A stretch of DNA of 64,000 nucleotides. Origin: Comamonadaceae bacterium. GTDB taxonomy: Bacteria > Pseudomonadota > Gammaproteobacteria > Burkholderiales > Burkholderiaceae_C. The translations under genes were made by a program, and so were the position numbers. The stretch lies in NCBI GenBank assembly GCA_947448735.1, contig CANFOS010000019.1, positions 1 to 64,000 on the forward strand. The letters run 5' to 3'. Position 1 is the stretch's first letter; every line of letters starts with the position of its first letter. The notes under the pieces were generated by a model. The model saw nothing but the letters and a program-made list of their open reading frames with translations, made no database searches and had not been told where the DNA came from. Below, in pieces: positions 57,876 to 64,000 of this stretch.

Positions 57876-58904
57876 TCAGTTGAACGTGATCTTTGCGTTC
57901 TTGACGAGTTGACCGATCTGGTCGTAGGACTTTTGCAGCGCTTGGCCGTATTCCGTCGGTGTCGATGCCAGTGGGGAGAATCCAGCGTTTTCCAGCTGCT
58001 GGCGGATGTCGGGCTGCTCCAGGAGTCGTTTGACTTCGGCGTTGATCCGGTTCACAGCCGCTGCTGGCGAGCCAGCCGGCATCAGCAGGCCCCAGTAGTT
58101 GCCAAACGAAAAACCCGGCACGCCAGATTCTGCGATCGTCGGCACGTTCGGCAGCACCGACATGCGTTCAGCGGTCACGGCCAGCGCTTTGAGCTTGCCA
58201 GCCTTGACCTGCGACAGCGCAGTGCCGTCGATCAACAAGTCGATGTGCCCACCGAGCAAGTCATTGAGCGCTGGCGCACCACCGCGGTAAGGCACGTGGA
58301 GGATATCGACACCCGACGCCGCCTGCAGGGCTTCCAGGCACAGGTGACCCATGGTGCCATTGCCTGCGGTGCCGCACTTGTATTTTCCGGGGTTGGCTTT
58401 GGCCAGCGCCAGGAACTCCTGGAACGACTTGGCCGCAAAGGACGGCAGAGCGGTAACGACGATAGACACTTTGGCCAAAGTCGACACCGGGGCAAAGTCT
58501 TTCGCGGGATCGTAGGGCACGTTGGGCTGCGCGTATCGGCTGACAACCAGGTCGCTCAGGTTGCCCAGCCCGACCGTGTGGCCATCGGCGGGTGCGCGTG
58601 CCGTGGCCGTCATGCCGATCACGCCACCGGCACCTGCCCGGTTGTCTACCACCACAGGCTGGCCAAGTGCCTTGGCCAACGGAACAGAAAAAATACGGGC
58701 CAGGATGTCCGTGTTACCACCGGGCGGGTTGGGAACAATCAGCGTGATGGCCTTGGACGGATAGCTGGCCTGCGCGCGCAGGGCGCCAGGCAGAACCGAA
58801 GCGGCCATGCCAGCGGATGCCGCGCCGAGCAAGGTGCGGCGCTTGAAGGTGACTTCCGTGAAGCCGTCGCCCGAAAGCAGCGATCGAAAAGTAGCAGATC
58901 TCAA
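57876..58904 (-). CDS. Bug family (TTT) periplasmic solute receptor
   Basis: A 342-residue Bug receptor. The N-terminus is long and includes twin-Arg FKRRTLLGAASAGMAASVLPGALRAQ near residues 20-45, a plausible Tat-type signal. The mature part YPSKAITLIVPNPPGGNTDILARIFSVPLAKALGQPVVVDNRAGAGGVIGM is standard for the family, with HVPYRGGAPALNDLLGGHIDLLID near 203-226. It precedes the sulfatase gene by 35 bp in the same direction. No TctA/TctB partner nearby. Ligand unknown. Confidence 0.9.
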   Translation of the reverse strand: MRSATFRSLLSGDGFTEVTFKRRTLLGAASAGMAASVLPGALRAQASYPSKAITLIVPNPPGGNTDILARIFSVPLAKALGQPVVVDNRAGAGGVIGMTATARAPADGHTVGLGNLSDLVVSRYAQPNVPYDPAKDFAPVSTLAKVSIVVTALPSFAAKSFQEFLALAKANPGKYKCGTAGNGTMGHLCLEALQAASGVDILHVPYRGGAPALNDLLGGHIDLLIDGTALSQVKAGKLKALAVTAERMSVLPNVPTIAESGVPGFSFGNYWGLLMPAGSPAAAVNRINAEVKRLLEQPDIRQQLENAGFSPLASTPTEYGQALQKSYDQIGQLVKNAKITFN

Positions 58905-59096
58905 GGGTGTCTCCGTTTTTGATGTGATGAAACCGGGCTTGATGGCCGCAGCGTTTCATGAGTTGAGGATTTTGCCTGCGTGCAGTATGACCCTGGCGAG
59001 TATGAGGCCCATGCTAAAGCTGGCTGTCCTTTGGCATCCGCTGGGAAAGCGTGAGCAAGACCTGCTTCACATGACGGCGCGCTGCGGCAACTGCTT

Positions 59097-59837
59097 TTAT
59101 GCCTTGGTATGAAACGGATTGAAGTTGGTGTTGCGGTCGTAGTAGTCTTCGTTTTCTTTGCGCTTTAAAAAGTTGACGATTTTGTAGGTGGCCGGGGTCA
59201 TCAGCACTTCCCAAGCGGTTTTTAACGCGTACTGGGCCAGCGCCACCTTGATCAGGTCGTCAAGCTGCCAGATGCCGTAAAACGCAATAAAGTAAAACAG
59301 CGACGAGTCCACCGCCTCGCCCACCAGGGTTGAGCCGATGGTGCGGCTCCACAGCCATTTGCCCTGGGTCATGATTTTCATTTTGGCCATCACGTAGCTG
59401 TTGGCAAAGCTGCCCATCCAGAACGCGATCATCGAGCCTGCGGCAATGCGCCAGGCGTTGCCAAAAACGGTCTCCAGCGCGGGCTGGTAGGTCTTCATGT
59501 AGCCACTGGGCCCAGGCGGCAGACTAACCACCACCCACGCCATGAAGGACGCAAACGCCAGCGCAGCAAAGCCCGCCCACACCACCCGCCGGTCGCGGCC
59601 ATAGCCGTAAACCTCGGTCAGGATGTCGCCAAAAATATAGCTGATCGGGAAAAACAAAATGCCGGCACTGAACGGGATCGGCCCGAGCAGCGGCACATCG
59701 ATCACCGCCTGCTTGGCCGCGCCAATGAAGTTGGAGCAAATCAGCACACACACAAATGCCACCATGATCAGGTCGTAGTAGGCGTAGCTGCGCTGGGGGC
59801 GGGTCTGGTCAGTTGAGGCGGGCATCTGGGTTGTCAT
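59097..59837 (-). CDS. yhhQ: Queuosine precursor transporter (YhhQ/VUT family)
   Basis: An inner-membrane protein of 246 residues from ATG 59837 (a TTG six codons upstream is possible). PFSAGILFFPISYIFGDILTEVYGYGRDRRVVWAGF is the hallmark of COG1738 proteins. There are about six helices, with SFANSYVMAKMKIMTQGKWLWSRTIGSTLVGEAVDSSLFYFIAFYG near 140-185 also typical. Known members import 7-cyano-7-deazaguanine or preQ1 for tRNA queuosine. No queuosine gene is adjacent, and no preQ1 riboswitch was recognised. Confidence 0.9.
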   Translation of the reverse strand: MTTQMPASTDQTRPQRSYAYYDLIMVAFVCVLICSNFIGAAKQAVIDVPLLGPIPFSAGILFFPISYIFGDILTEVYGYGRDRRVVWAGFAALAFASFMAWVVVSLPPGPSGYMKTYQPALETVFGNAWRIAAGSMIAFWMGSFANSYVMAKMKIMTQGKWLWSRTIGSTLVGEAVDSSLFYFIAFYGIWQLDDLIKVALAQYALKTAWEVLMTPATYKIVNFLKRKENEDYYDRNTNFNPFHTKA

Positions 59838-60149
59838 GACTGGATGATTTGACAAAAAAGTAGGGGGTACCTGACTCTATCCGATGAGCTCGCACCCATG
59901 AAGAAAAAGCCGGAAGATCAACCATTCTTGATGCATCTCCCAGCATTCACCATGGCCAGCAACACGCCCAGCTTCCTGAGCTGGCTGAACCAGAACGGCG
60001 TGTCATTGTCACGACCAAGCGTCAACTGACAGGCACCGGTCGTACCGATCTGGCTCATTCATTACACTCATCGTCAGTTTGACTCATGCGCCCGAAAGAT
60101 CGATCATCAAGCTCTGCCATCCTCTTTGTCATCACCGGAATCCATCCTT
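59838..60149. other. Intergenic region without a recognised gene
   Basis: About 310 bp between yhhQ and the amidohydrolase. No conserved frame, RNA fold or repeat was recognised. A short GTCGGTAT-type promoter for the rightward operon could be here, but no good -10/-35 pair stood out. Confidence 0.4.
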
Positions 60150-61034
60150 ATGACACGACCGTGTCTTCCTCCTGAGCCCCACACGCGCAAACCCGCCTAC
60201 CAGCCGCCACCAAAGTCATGCGATTCGCATGTGCATGTATTCGGCGACTTCTCTCAATTCCCACTCTCGCCAACGCGCTCGTTCACGCCACCGGAGGCAC
60301 CGGTCGCCAACCTGCGCAAGATGCTGGATGTCATCGGCATTGAACGTGCGGTCATCGTCCACTCGAGCGCCTACGGGCTGGACACCCGCGTGACGGAGGC
60401 GGCAGTGCTTTCCGACACCGAACGCTTGCGGGGTGTTGCCGTCACGGGTCCGGATACGCCCCATTCGGACCTGGAGCGGCTGAACGCGGCAGGCTTTTGC
60501 GGAACGCGGCTGAGTACGGTGGTCAAGGGAACGCTGAGCTTCGATGCGCTCGAGGCCATCGCTGCCAACGTGCGGCCCTTTGACTGGCACATTGCCGTCC
60601 ACATCAATAAATCTGAAGAGCTGGTTGCACTGGCACCACGCCTGCTGGCAACAGGAAACTGTTTTGTCATCGATCACATCGCCAGGGTGAGGGCCGACGA
60701 AGGCATTCACTCCCCTGGCTACAAAGTGCTGCTCGATTTGCTGGCGAGCGGGCGATGCTGGGTCAAGGTGTCGGCCCTGCACCGGACATCTTCCGGCGGC
60801 GCGCCGTGGAACGACATGCGGCCGCTGGTCGAAGGTGTACTCGAGGCGCGACCGGACCGTGTGGTCTGGGGTACAGACTGGCCGCATGTCAATCAATACG
60901 ACAGCATGCAGAACGACGGCGACCTTTTGGACGCCTTCGCCCATTGGGTAAGTGACGAGCATCTTCGCGAACAGGTTCTGGTACACAACCCGGCGGTGCT
61001 TTACCGGTTTAACCAGAAAGAAAAAGACACATGA
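60150..61034 (+). CDS. Amidohydrolase family protein (LigI-like)
   Basis: A 294-residue member of the amidohydrolase_2 group, from ATG 60150. The metal/catalytic motifs are KSCDSHVHVFGDFSQFPL (His-x-His near residue 28), CFVIDHIARV near residue 178, and the Asp of VVWGTDWPHVNQ near 250. The layout is like 2-pyrone-4,6-dicarboxylate lactonases and related dicarboxylic lactone hydrolases. It overlaps the following Bug gene by 4 bp, and a cupin gene follows that one. The three genes form a small catabolic operon. Confidence 0.85.
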   Translation: MTRPCLPPEPHTRKPAYQPPPKSCDSHVHVFGDFSQFPLSPTRSFTPPEAPVANLRKMLDVIGIERAVIVHSSAYGLDTRVTEAAVLSDTERLRGVAVTGPDTPHSDLERLNAAGFCGTRLSTVVKGTLSFDALEAIAANVRPFDWHIAVHINKSEELVALAPRLLATGNCFVIDHIARVRADEGIHSPGYKVLLDLLASGRCWVKVSALHRTSSGGAPWNDMRPLVEGVLEARPDRVVWGTDWPHVNQYDSMQNDGDLLDAFAHWVSDEHLREQVLVHNPAVLYRFNQKEKDT

Positions 61035-61996
61035 AAAAAATATTCAGACGAATGGCTGTTTTGGTGAGCACGCTGCTCATGCTTTCGCCCGCTTTTGCAC
61101 AAGGCTACCCCACCAAGCCCATCACGCTCGTGGTCGGGTTTGGCCCGGGAGGCAATGCAGACATCGTTGCGCGCATCGTGGCACAGAAAATGACGGACAC
61201 CCTGGGCCAGCCCATCGTCGTGGAAAACCGTGGTGGCGCCGGGGGATTGCTGGCCAATGATTCTGTCGCCAAAGCGCCGCCAGACGGTTATCGCCTCAGT
61301 TTGATCAGCGGTGCCTTTACCGCGCAGGCCGCTGCGTTGCCCAAATTGCCGTTCGATCCGCAAAAGGACTTCACCTGGGTGAGCACCCTGATCTCGTACC
61401 CGCTGGTTGTCGTCGTGCCCGCCGAATCGCCGCACAAAACGCTTGATGACCTGATCAAGTTTGCGCAGACGAATCCGAAAAAACTCAACTACCCGTCGCC
61501 CGGAAATGGATCGCTGTTTCATCTGGCGACCGAGGTCTTCAGTGCGGCGGCCGGTATTGAAATGACCCACGTCCCCTTTCGCGGTGGCGCCCAGCAACTG
61601 ACCGAGCTGCTTGGCGGGCGGCTTGATGTCATGTTCGATACTTTGGCGGTGGTTCAACCGCAGCTCAAGGCGGGCAAGCTCCGGGCTCTGGCCGTCACCT
61701 CGACCAAACGCATGCCGCAGTTGCCAGGCGTCCCGGCGGTTGCAGAAAAAATTCCAGGCTATGAGGCCTCATCCTTTTTGGGAATTGCAGGACCTGCGGC
61801 CATGCCGGAAACCATCGTCCAGCTATTGAACAAGACAACTGCTTCGGTGCTGGCAAACCCGGAGCTCAAGCAACGCTTTGCGGAACTGGGAGGTGATGCC
61901 TGGGCAGGCACCCCTGCCGAGATGGGCAACTACATCATGACCAGCACGCTCAAATGGAAGACGATTGTGCGGGCTAAAGATATCAAGGCAGATTGA
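61031..61996 (+). CDS. Bug family (TTT) periplasmic solute receptor
   Basis: A 321-residue Bug receptor with signal peptide MKKIFRRMAVLVSTLLMLSPAFA. Mature start YPTKPITLVVGFGPGGNADIVARIVAQKMTDTLGQPIVVENRGGAGGLLANDSVAKAPPDGYRL and HVPFRGGAQQLTELLGGRLDVMFD near 183 are the typical motifs. Its start overlaps the amidohydrolase stop by 4 bp. It probably captures a carboxylate ligand for the enzymes encoded alongside. It is the third Bug receptor in the window. Confidence 0.9.
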   Translation: MKKIFRRMAVLVSTLLMLSPAFAQGYPTKPITLVVGFGPGGNADIVARIVAQKMTDTLGQPIVVENRGGAGGLLANDSVAKAPPDGYRLSLISGAFTAQAAALPKLPFDPQKDFTWVSTLISYPLVVVVPAESPHKTLDDLIKFAQTNPKKLNYPSPGNGSLFHLATEVFSAAAGIEMTHVPFRGGAQQLTELLGGRLDVMFDTLAVVQPQLKAGKLRALAVTSTKRMPQLPGVPAVAEKIPGYEASSFLGIAGPAAMPETIVQLLNKTTASVLANPELKQRFAELGGDAWAGTPAEMGNYIMTSTLKWKTIVRAKDIKAD

Positions 61997-62005
61997 GAGG
62001 CTCAT

Positions 62006-62566
62006 GTGACAGGTATAAGGCGCGTGGTGACAGGCCACGATACAAATGGCAAGGCGGTCGTACTGTCGGATGGCAAAGCGCCATTTCTGAGAGAGTCACC
62101 CGGGCGGCCCGGGTTTTGGTCGACCGACTTGTGGCGGACCTCCGCGACGCCGGCCCCCATCGCACCGGACGAGCCCGAACCCACGCTCGGTCCACGCCGG
62201 CAGCTTCCGACGGCGTACGGGACAGTCGTTCGCATCAACCACATACCGCCAGAGGCCGGTACGCTTGACCAGGCCGCTGCGCGCAAAGAGTTTGCGGCCC
62301 TGGGGAACGAAGCGGCGTCGACATTTCAGGAAAACGGCCGCCATCCCATGATGCACCGCACAGAAACTGTCGATTACGCCATTGTTATCTCGGGTGAAAT
62401 TTATTTGGTGCTCGATGACTCTGAGGTGCTCCTGCGCACTGGCGACATGGTGGTGCAGCGTGGCACCAATCACGCCTGGAGCAATCGCTCGACGACAGGA
62501 TGCGTGATCGCCTTCATACTGATCGATGGCGCGTTCGATAGCCAACTGCAGGGCTTGCTGACCTGA
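62006..62566 (+). CDS. Cupin domain protein
   Basis: A 186-residue cupin from GTG 62006. The C-terminal half carries the conserved cupin motifs: HPMMHRTETVDYAIVISGEIYLVLDDSEVLLRTGDMVVQRGTNHAWSNRS, with metal-ligand-type His and Glu in HRTETVDY and His in TNHAW. The N-terminal 90 residues (WSTDLWRTSATPAPI...) are typical of larger cupins that follow Bug genes. It could be an isomerase or dioxygenase; activity unknown. Third gene of the amidohydrolase-Bug-cupin operon, 9 bp after the Bug stop. Confidence 0.83.
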   Translation: MTGIRRVVTGHDTNGKAVVLSDGKAPFLRESPGRPGFWSTDLWRTSATPAPIAPDEPEPTLGPRRQLPTAYGTVVRINHIPPEAGTLDQAAARKEFAALGNEAASTFQENGRHPMMHRTETVDYAIVISGEIYLVLDDSEVLLRTGDMVVQRGTNHAWSNRSTTGCVIAFILIDGAFDSQLQGLLT

Positions 62567-62897
62567 TTGAAAAGCGATGATCCTCAAGCCGGTCAATATC
62601 TGATGTCCGCCACCCGTGAAAAACAACACGGTTTCTAAGAATTTATCAGGCCGCCCAAAAAAGGCAGACCAGCGCTCTTTTGGTAATTGCTTTGATAAAT
62701 CAGAAATGCCAAAAGTTAAAAATCTCGTGGCGCTCGACGACTGACCAAAAATTTTGGCGGGTCAGAACACACCGCATCACAAACCGCCTAAGATTTTGAC
62801 GGGCAAGCAAATCAAGCACTTGGGGTTCAGATCATCGTTCTAAATATCGGGAAAGCCAGTTCGACAAAACGTGAAAGGACCCGAGTTGGACTTGGCC
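62567..62897. other. Intergenic gap, no gene seen
   Basis: About 330 bp between convergent cupin and DUF1330 genes. No terminator-like hairpin with a T run, no conserved frame and no member of either repeat family was recognised. The sequence is somewhat AT-rich around 62640-62760. Confidence 0.4.
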
Positions 62898-63239
62898 TCA
62901 ATCAAGTACCGGCGGCATAAACCCTTGGACGATAACGATCTGAAACTTCGCCACCCCAGCTCGCAGAGCAATGGCCTCCTGGTAGCCTGGTGAGTTAAAG
63001 CAGTCCTGCGCCACCTTGTAACTTGGGAACTCGATGAGATAGGGCCGACCTGACACCGCCCCCTCAACCACCACCGCTACATCACCCCTGGCGAGCACGC
63101 GGCCACCAAAGGAGGCGATCAGCGGACCCGCCACCGAAGTGTATTGACCAAACAGCGAAGGTTCGTTGATTTCGGCCAGAACGATCCAGTACGCTTTGAC
63201 GGCATTGATTTGCGAAGTGCTGGAATTTGATGGTGTCAT
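62898..63239 (-). CDS. DUF1330 family protein
   Basis: A 113-residue ferredoxin-like-fold protein of DUF1330. AYWIVLAEINEPSLFGQYTSVAGPLIASFGGRVLARGDVAVVVEG and GRPYLIEFPSYKVAQDCFNSPGYQEAIALR are characteristic (the 'iieFpS...A..wy.SpeYq.....R' motif). Function unknown. It is in the same orientation as the downstream-partial hydrolase gene, about 100 bp away, and the two may be linked. Confidence 0.87.
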   Translation of the reverse strand: MTPSNSSTSQINAVKAYWIVLAEINEPSLFGQYTSVAGPLIASFGGRVLARGDVAVVVEGAVSGRPYLIEFPSYKVAQDCFNSPGYQEAIALRAGVAKFQIVIVQGFMPPVLD

Positions 63240-63343
63240 GTTGTATTTTCTTGGATGGTCTTACTGATCATGTGAGCGGCTGCCTCAAGTTGTGAAAGTC
63301 AAGTCAGGTTTCAAAGCCACAGCGTTACCAACTCGTCACGGCC

Positions 63344-64000
63344 TCAGGGTTTGAGCTTGCGTGCCAACCAAGGCATCACCACTTCATTGAGGATGCGCCC
63401 GTCGGACCAGTCCTTACCGCGACCGATATGACCGCCCTCAGGATTGACCCAAGCTTCCTTTGGAGCGCCCTGCTTCAGCAGGATATAAAGGTCCTCAATG
63501 GGCACCTGCGTGTCTTTCTCACCATTGATCAGCAACATTGGTGCAGACGGTTTGCTGAGAATTCCCGTGTCCTTCAACGACATCTTGGGTCCGTATGCCA
63601 AGAAATCTTCTAGGGTGTCTACACCGTAGACTGCCGCGCGAGCTGGGAACAGGTCAAACAGGTACTCTCTGGTTCCCAGCGCTTTGAGTTGCCATTCGCG
63701 TTGAAAGTAGGCGTGAACGGGACCACCCCAGTTGACCACCGCTTTCAGTCGTACTGGTTCCGCGTATGCAATTCGCGCTGACCAATGGCCGCCCCAAGAC
63801 CCCCCCTGAAATCCGATTCGGTCTGGATCGATGTCTTTGCGGCTTTGCATAGCGTCAATAACTTTGGAAAAAATACGCTCAACACCAGGCTCGATTTTGA
63901 CGGGAGATTCGCCTGTGCCTGGCATGTCTAATGCAAGGTAAGCCATCTGGGATTTAAGGTATGAGGCACCGTACTGATCGACGACAAATTCCTTATAGCT
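63344..64000 (-). CDS. Alpha/beta hydrolase, C-terminal part (gene continues beyond window)
   Basis: The frame is open to the right edge without a start, so the N-terminus lies outside the window. LALDMPGTGESPVK, the nucleophile GFQGGSWGGHWSARIAY (Ser in GGSWGG), an Asp in LLINGEKDTQVPIEDLY and a late His in EGGHIGRGKDW form the triad. The layout is that of FrsA/DUF1100-type or related alpha/beta hydrolases that act on esters or peptides. Substrate cannot be told. Confidence 0.8.
   Translation of the reverse strand, partial: SYKEFVVDQYGASYLKSQMAYLALDMPGTGESPVKIEPGVERIFSKVIDAMQSRKDIDPDRIGFQGGSWGGHWSARIAYAEPVRLKAVVNWGGPVHAYFQREWQLKALGTREYLFDLFPARAAVYGVDTLEDFLAYGPKMSLKDTGILSKPSAPMLLINGEKDTQVPIEDLYILLKQGAPKEAWVNPEGGHIGRGKDWSDGRILNEVVMPWLARKLKP

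Overview
The window looks like a chromosomal segment of a betaproteobacterium of the family Comamonadaceae (Rhodoferax/Polaromonas-like). The reasons are the rpsB-tsf-pyrH-frr-uppS block, a PHA regulator (PhaR) and a 3-hydroxybutyrate dehydrogenase, several orphan Bug-type (TTT family) solute receptors, and two families of short interspersed repeats that I associate with this family from memory. No insertion sequence, integrase, prophage or CRISPR array is visible.

Layout. 0-3.4 kb: translation and cell-wall core genes on the minus strand (uppS cut by the left edge, frr, pyrH, tsf, rpsB). 3.5-8 kb: amidase, D-amino-acid dehydrogenase and bifunctional NAD(P)HX repair enzyme. 8-17.7 kb: YggT, RNase R, tRNA-Leu(CAG), RimO, PhaR, tRNA-Val(GAC), RelA, an alpha/beta hydrolase and BdhA. 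17.7-25.6 kb: an accessory block behind an AT-rich leader, with a two-partner secretion pair (TpsA/TpsB) and two toxin-antitoxin modules (YefM/YoeB, VapB/VapC). 25.6-27.8 kb: an NCS1 permease next to thiD. 27.8-38.2 kb: a branched-chain-type ABC transporter (livFGMH plus two receptors) continuous with a vanillate-demethylase-like oxygenase/reductase pair and its FCD regulator; a MetE-like protein diverges from it. 38.2-45.7 kb: repeats, HpaI-type aldolase, Bug receptor, LysR regulator, SMP-30 lactonase, 2-haloacid dehalogenase, GST and an AEC permease.

45.8-51.2 kb is the most unusual part. Five small accessory modules all lie on the plus strand (DUF4160/DUF2442, a TMEM175-like channel, BrnT/BrnA, DUF5343/TIGR02391, Mrr). 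They sit between core-like genes transcribed the other way. One canonical 69-bp attC site follows the TMEM175 gene. A degenerate attC overlaps the end of brnA, an attC-like hairpin follows TIGR02391, and an attC left half follows mrr. Three copies of a cassette-leader-like repeat lie between modules. I read this as a decaying integron gene-cassette array with no integrase in the window, carrying stress and defence genes.

51.2-64 kb: patatin-like lipoprotein and a divergent iron-type binding protein, an SDR behind a perfect 16-bp palindrome, gamma-glutamyltransferase, sulfatase, a Bug receptor, a queuosine-precursor transporter, an amidohydrolase-Bug-cupin operon, DUF1330, and an alpha/beta hydrolase cut by the right edge.

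Other points of note: short interspersed repeats read in frame inside nnr, an alpha/beta hydrolase and the livG tail; RNase R whose cold-shock domain extends upstream of any ATG/GTG/TTG, leaving an ATT codon as candidate start; and an mrr gene with an early in-frame TGA directly followed by ATG. All family names come from reading motifs by eye; no database search was possible.
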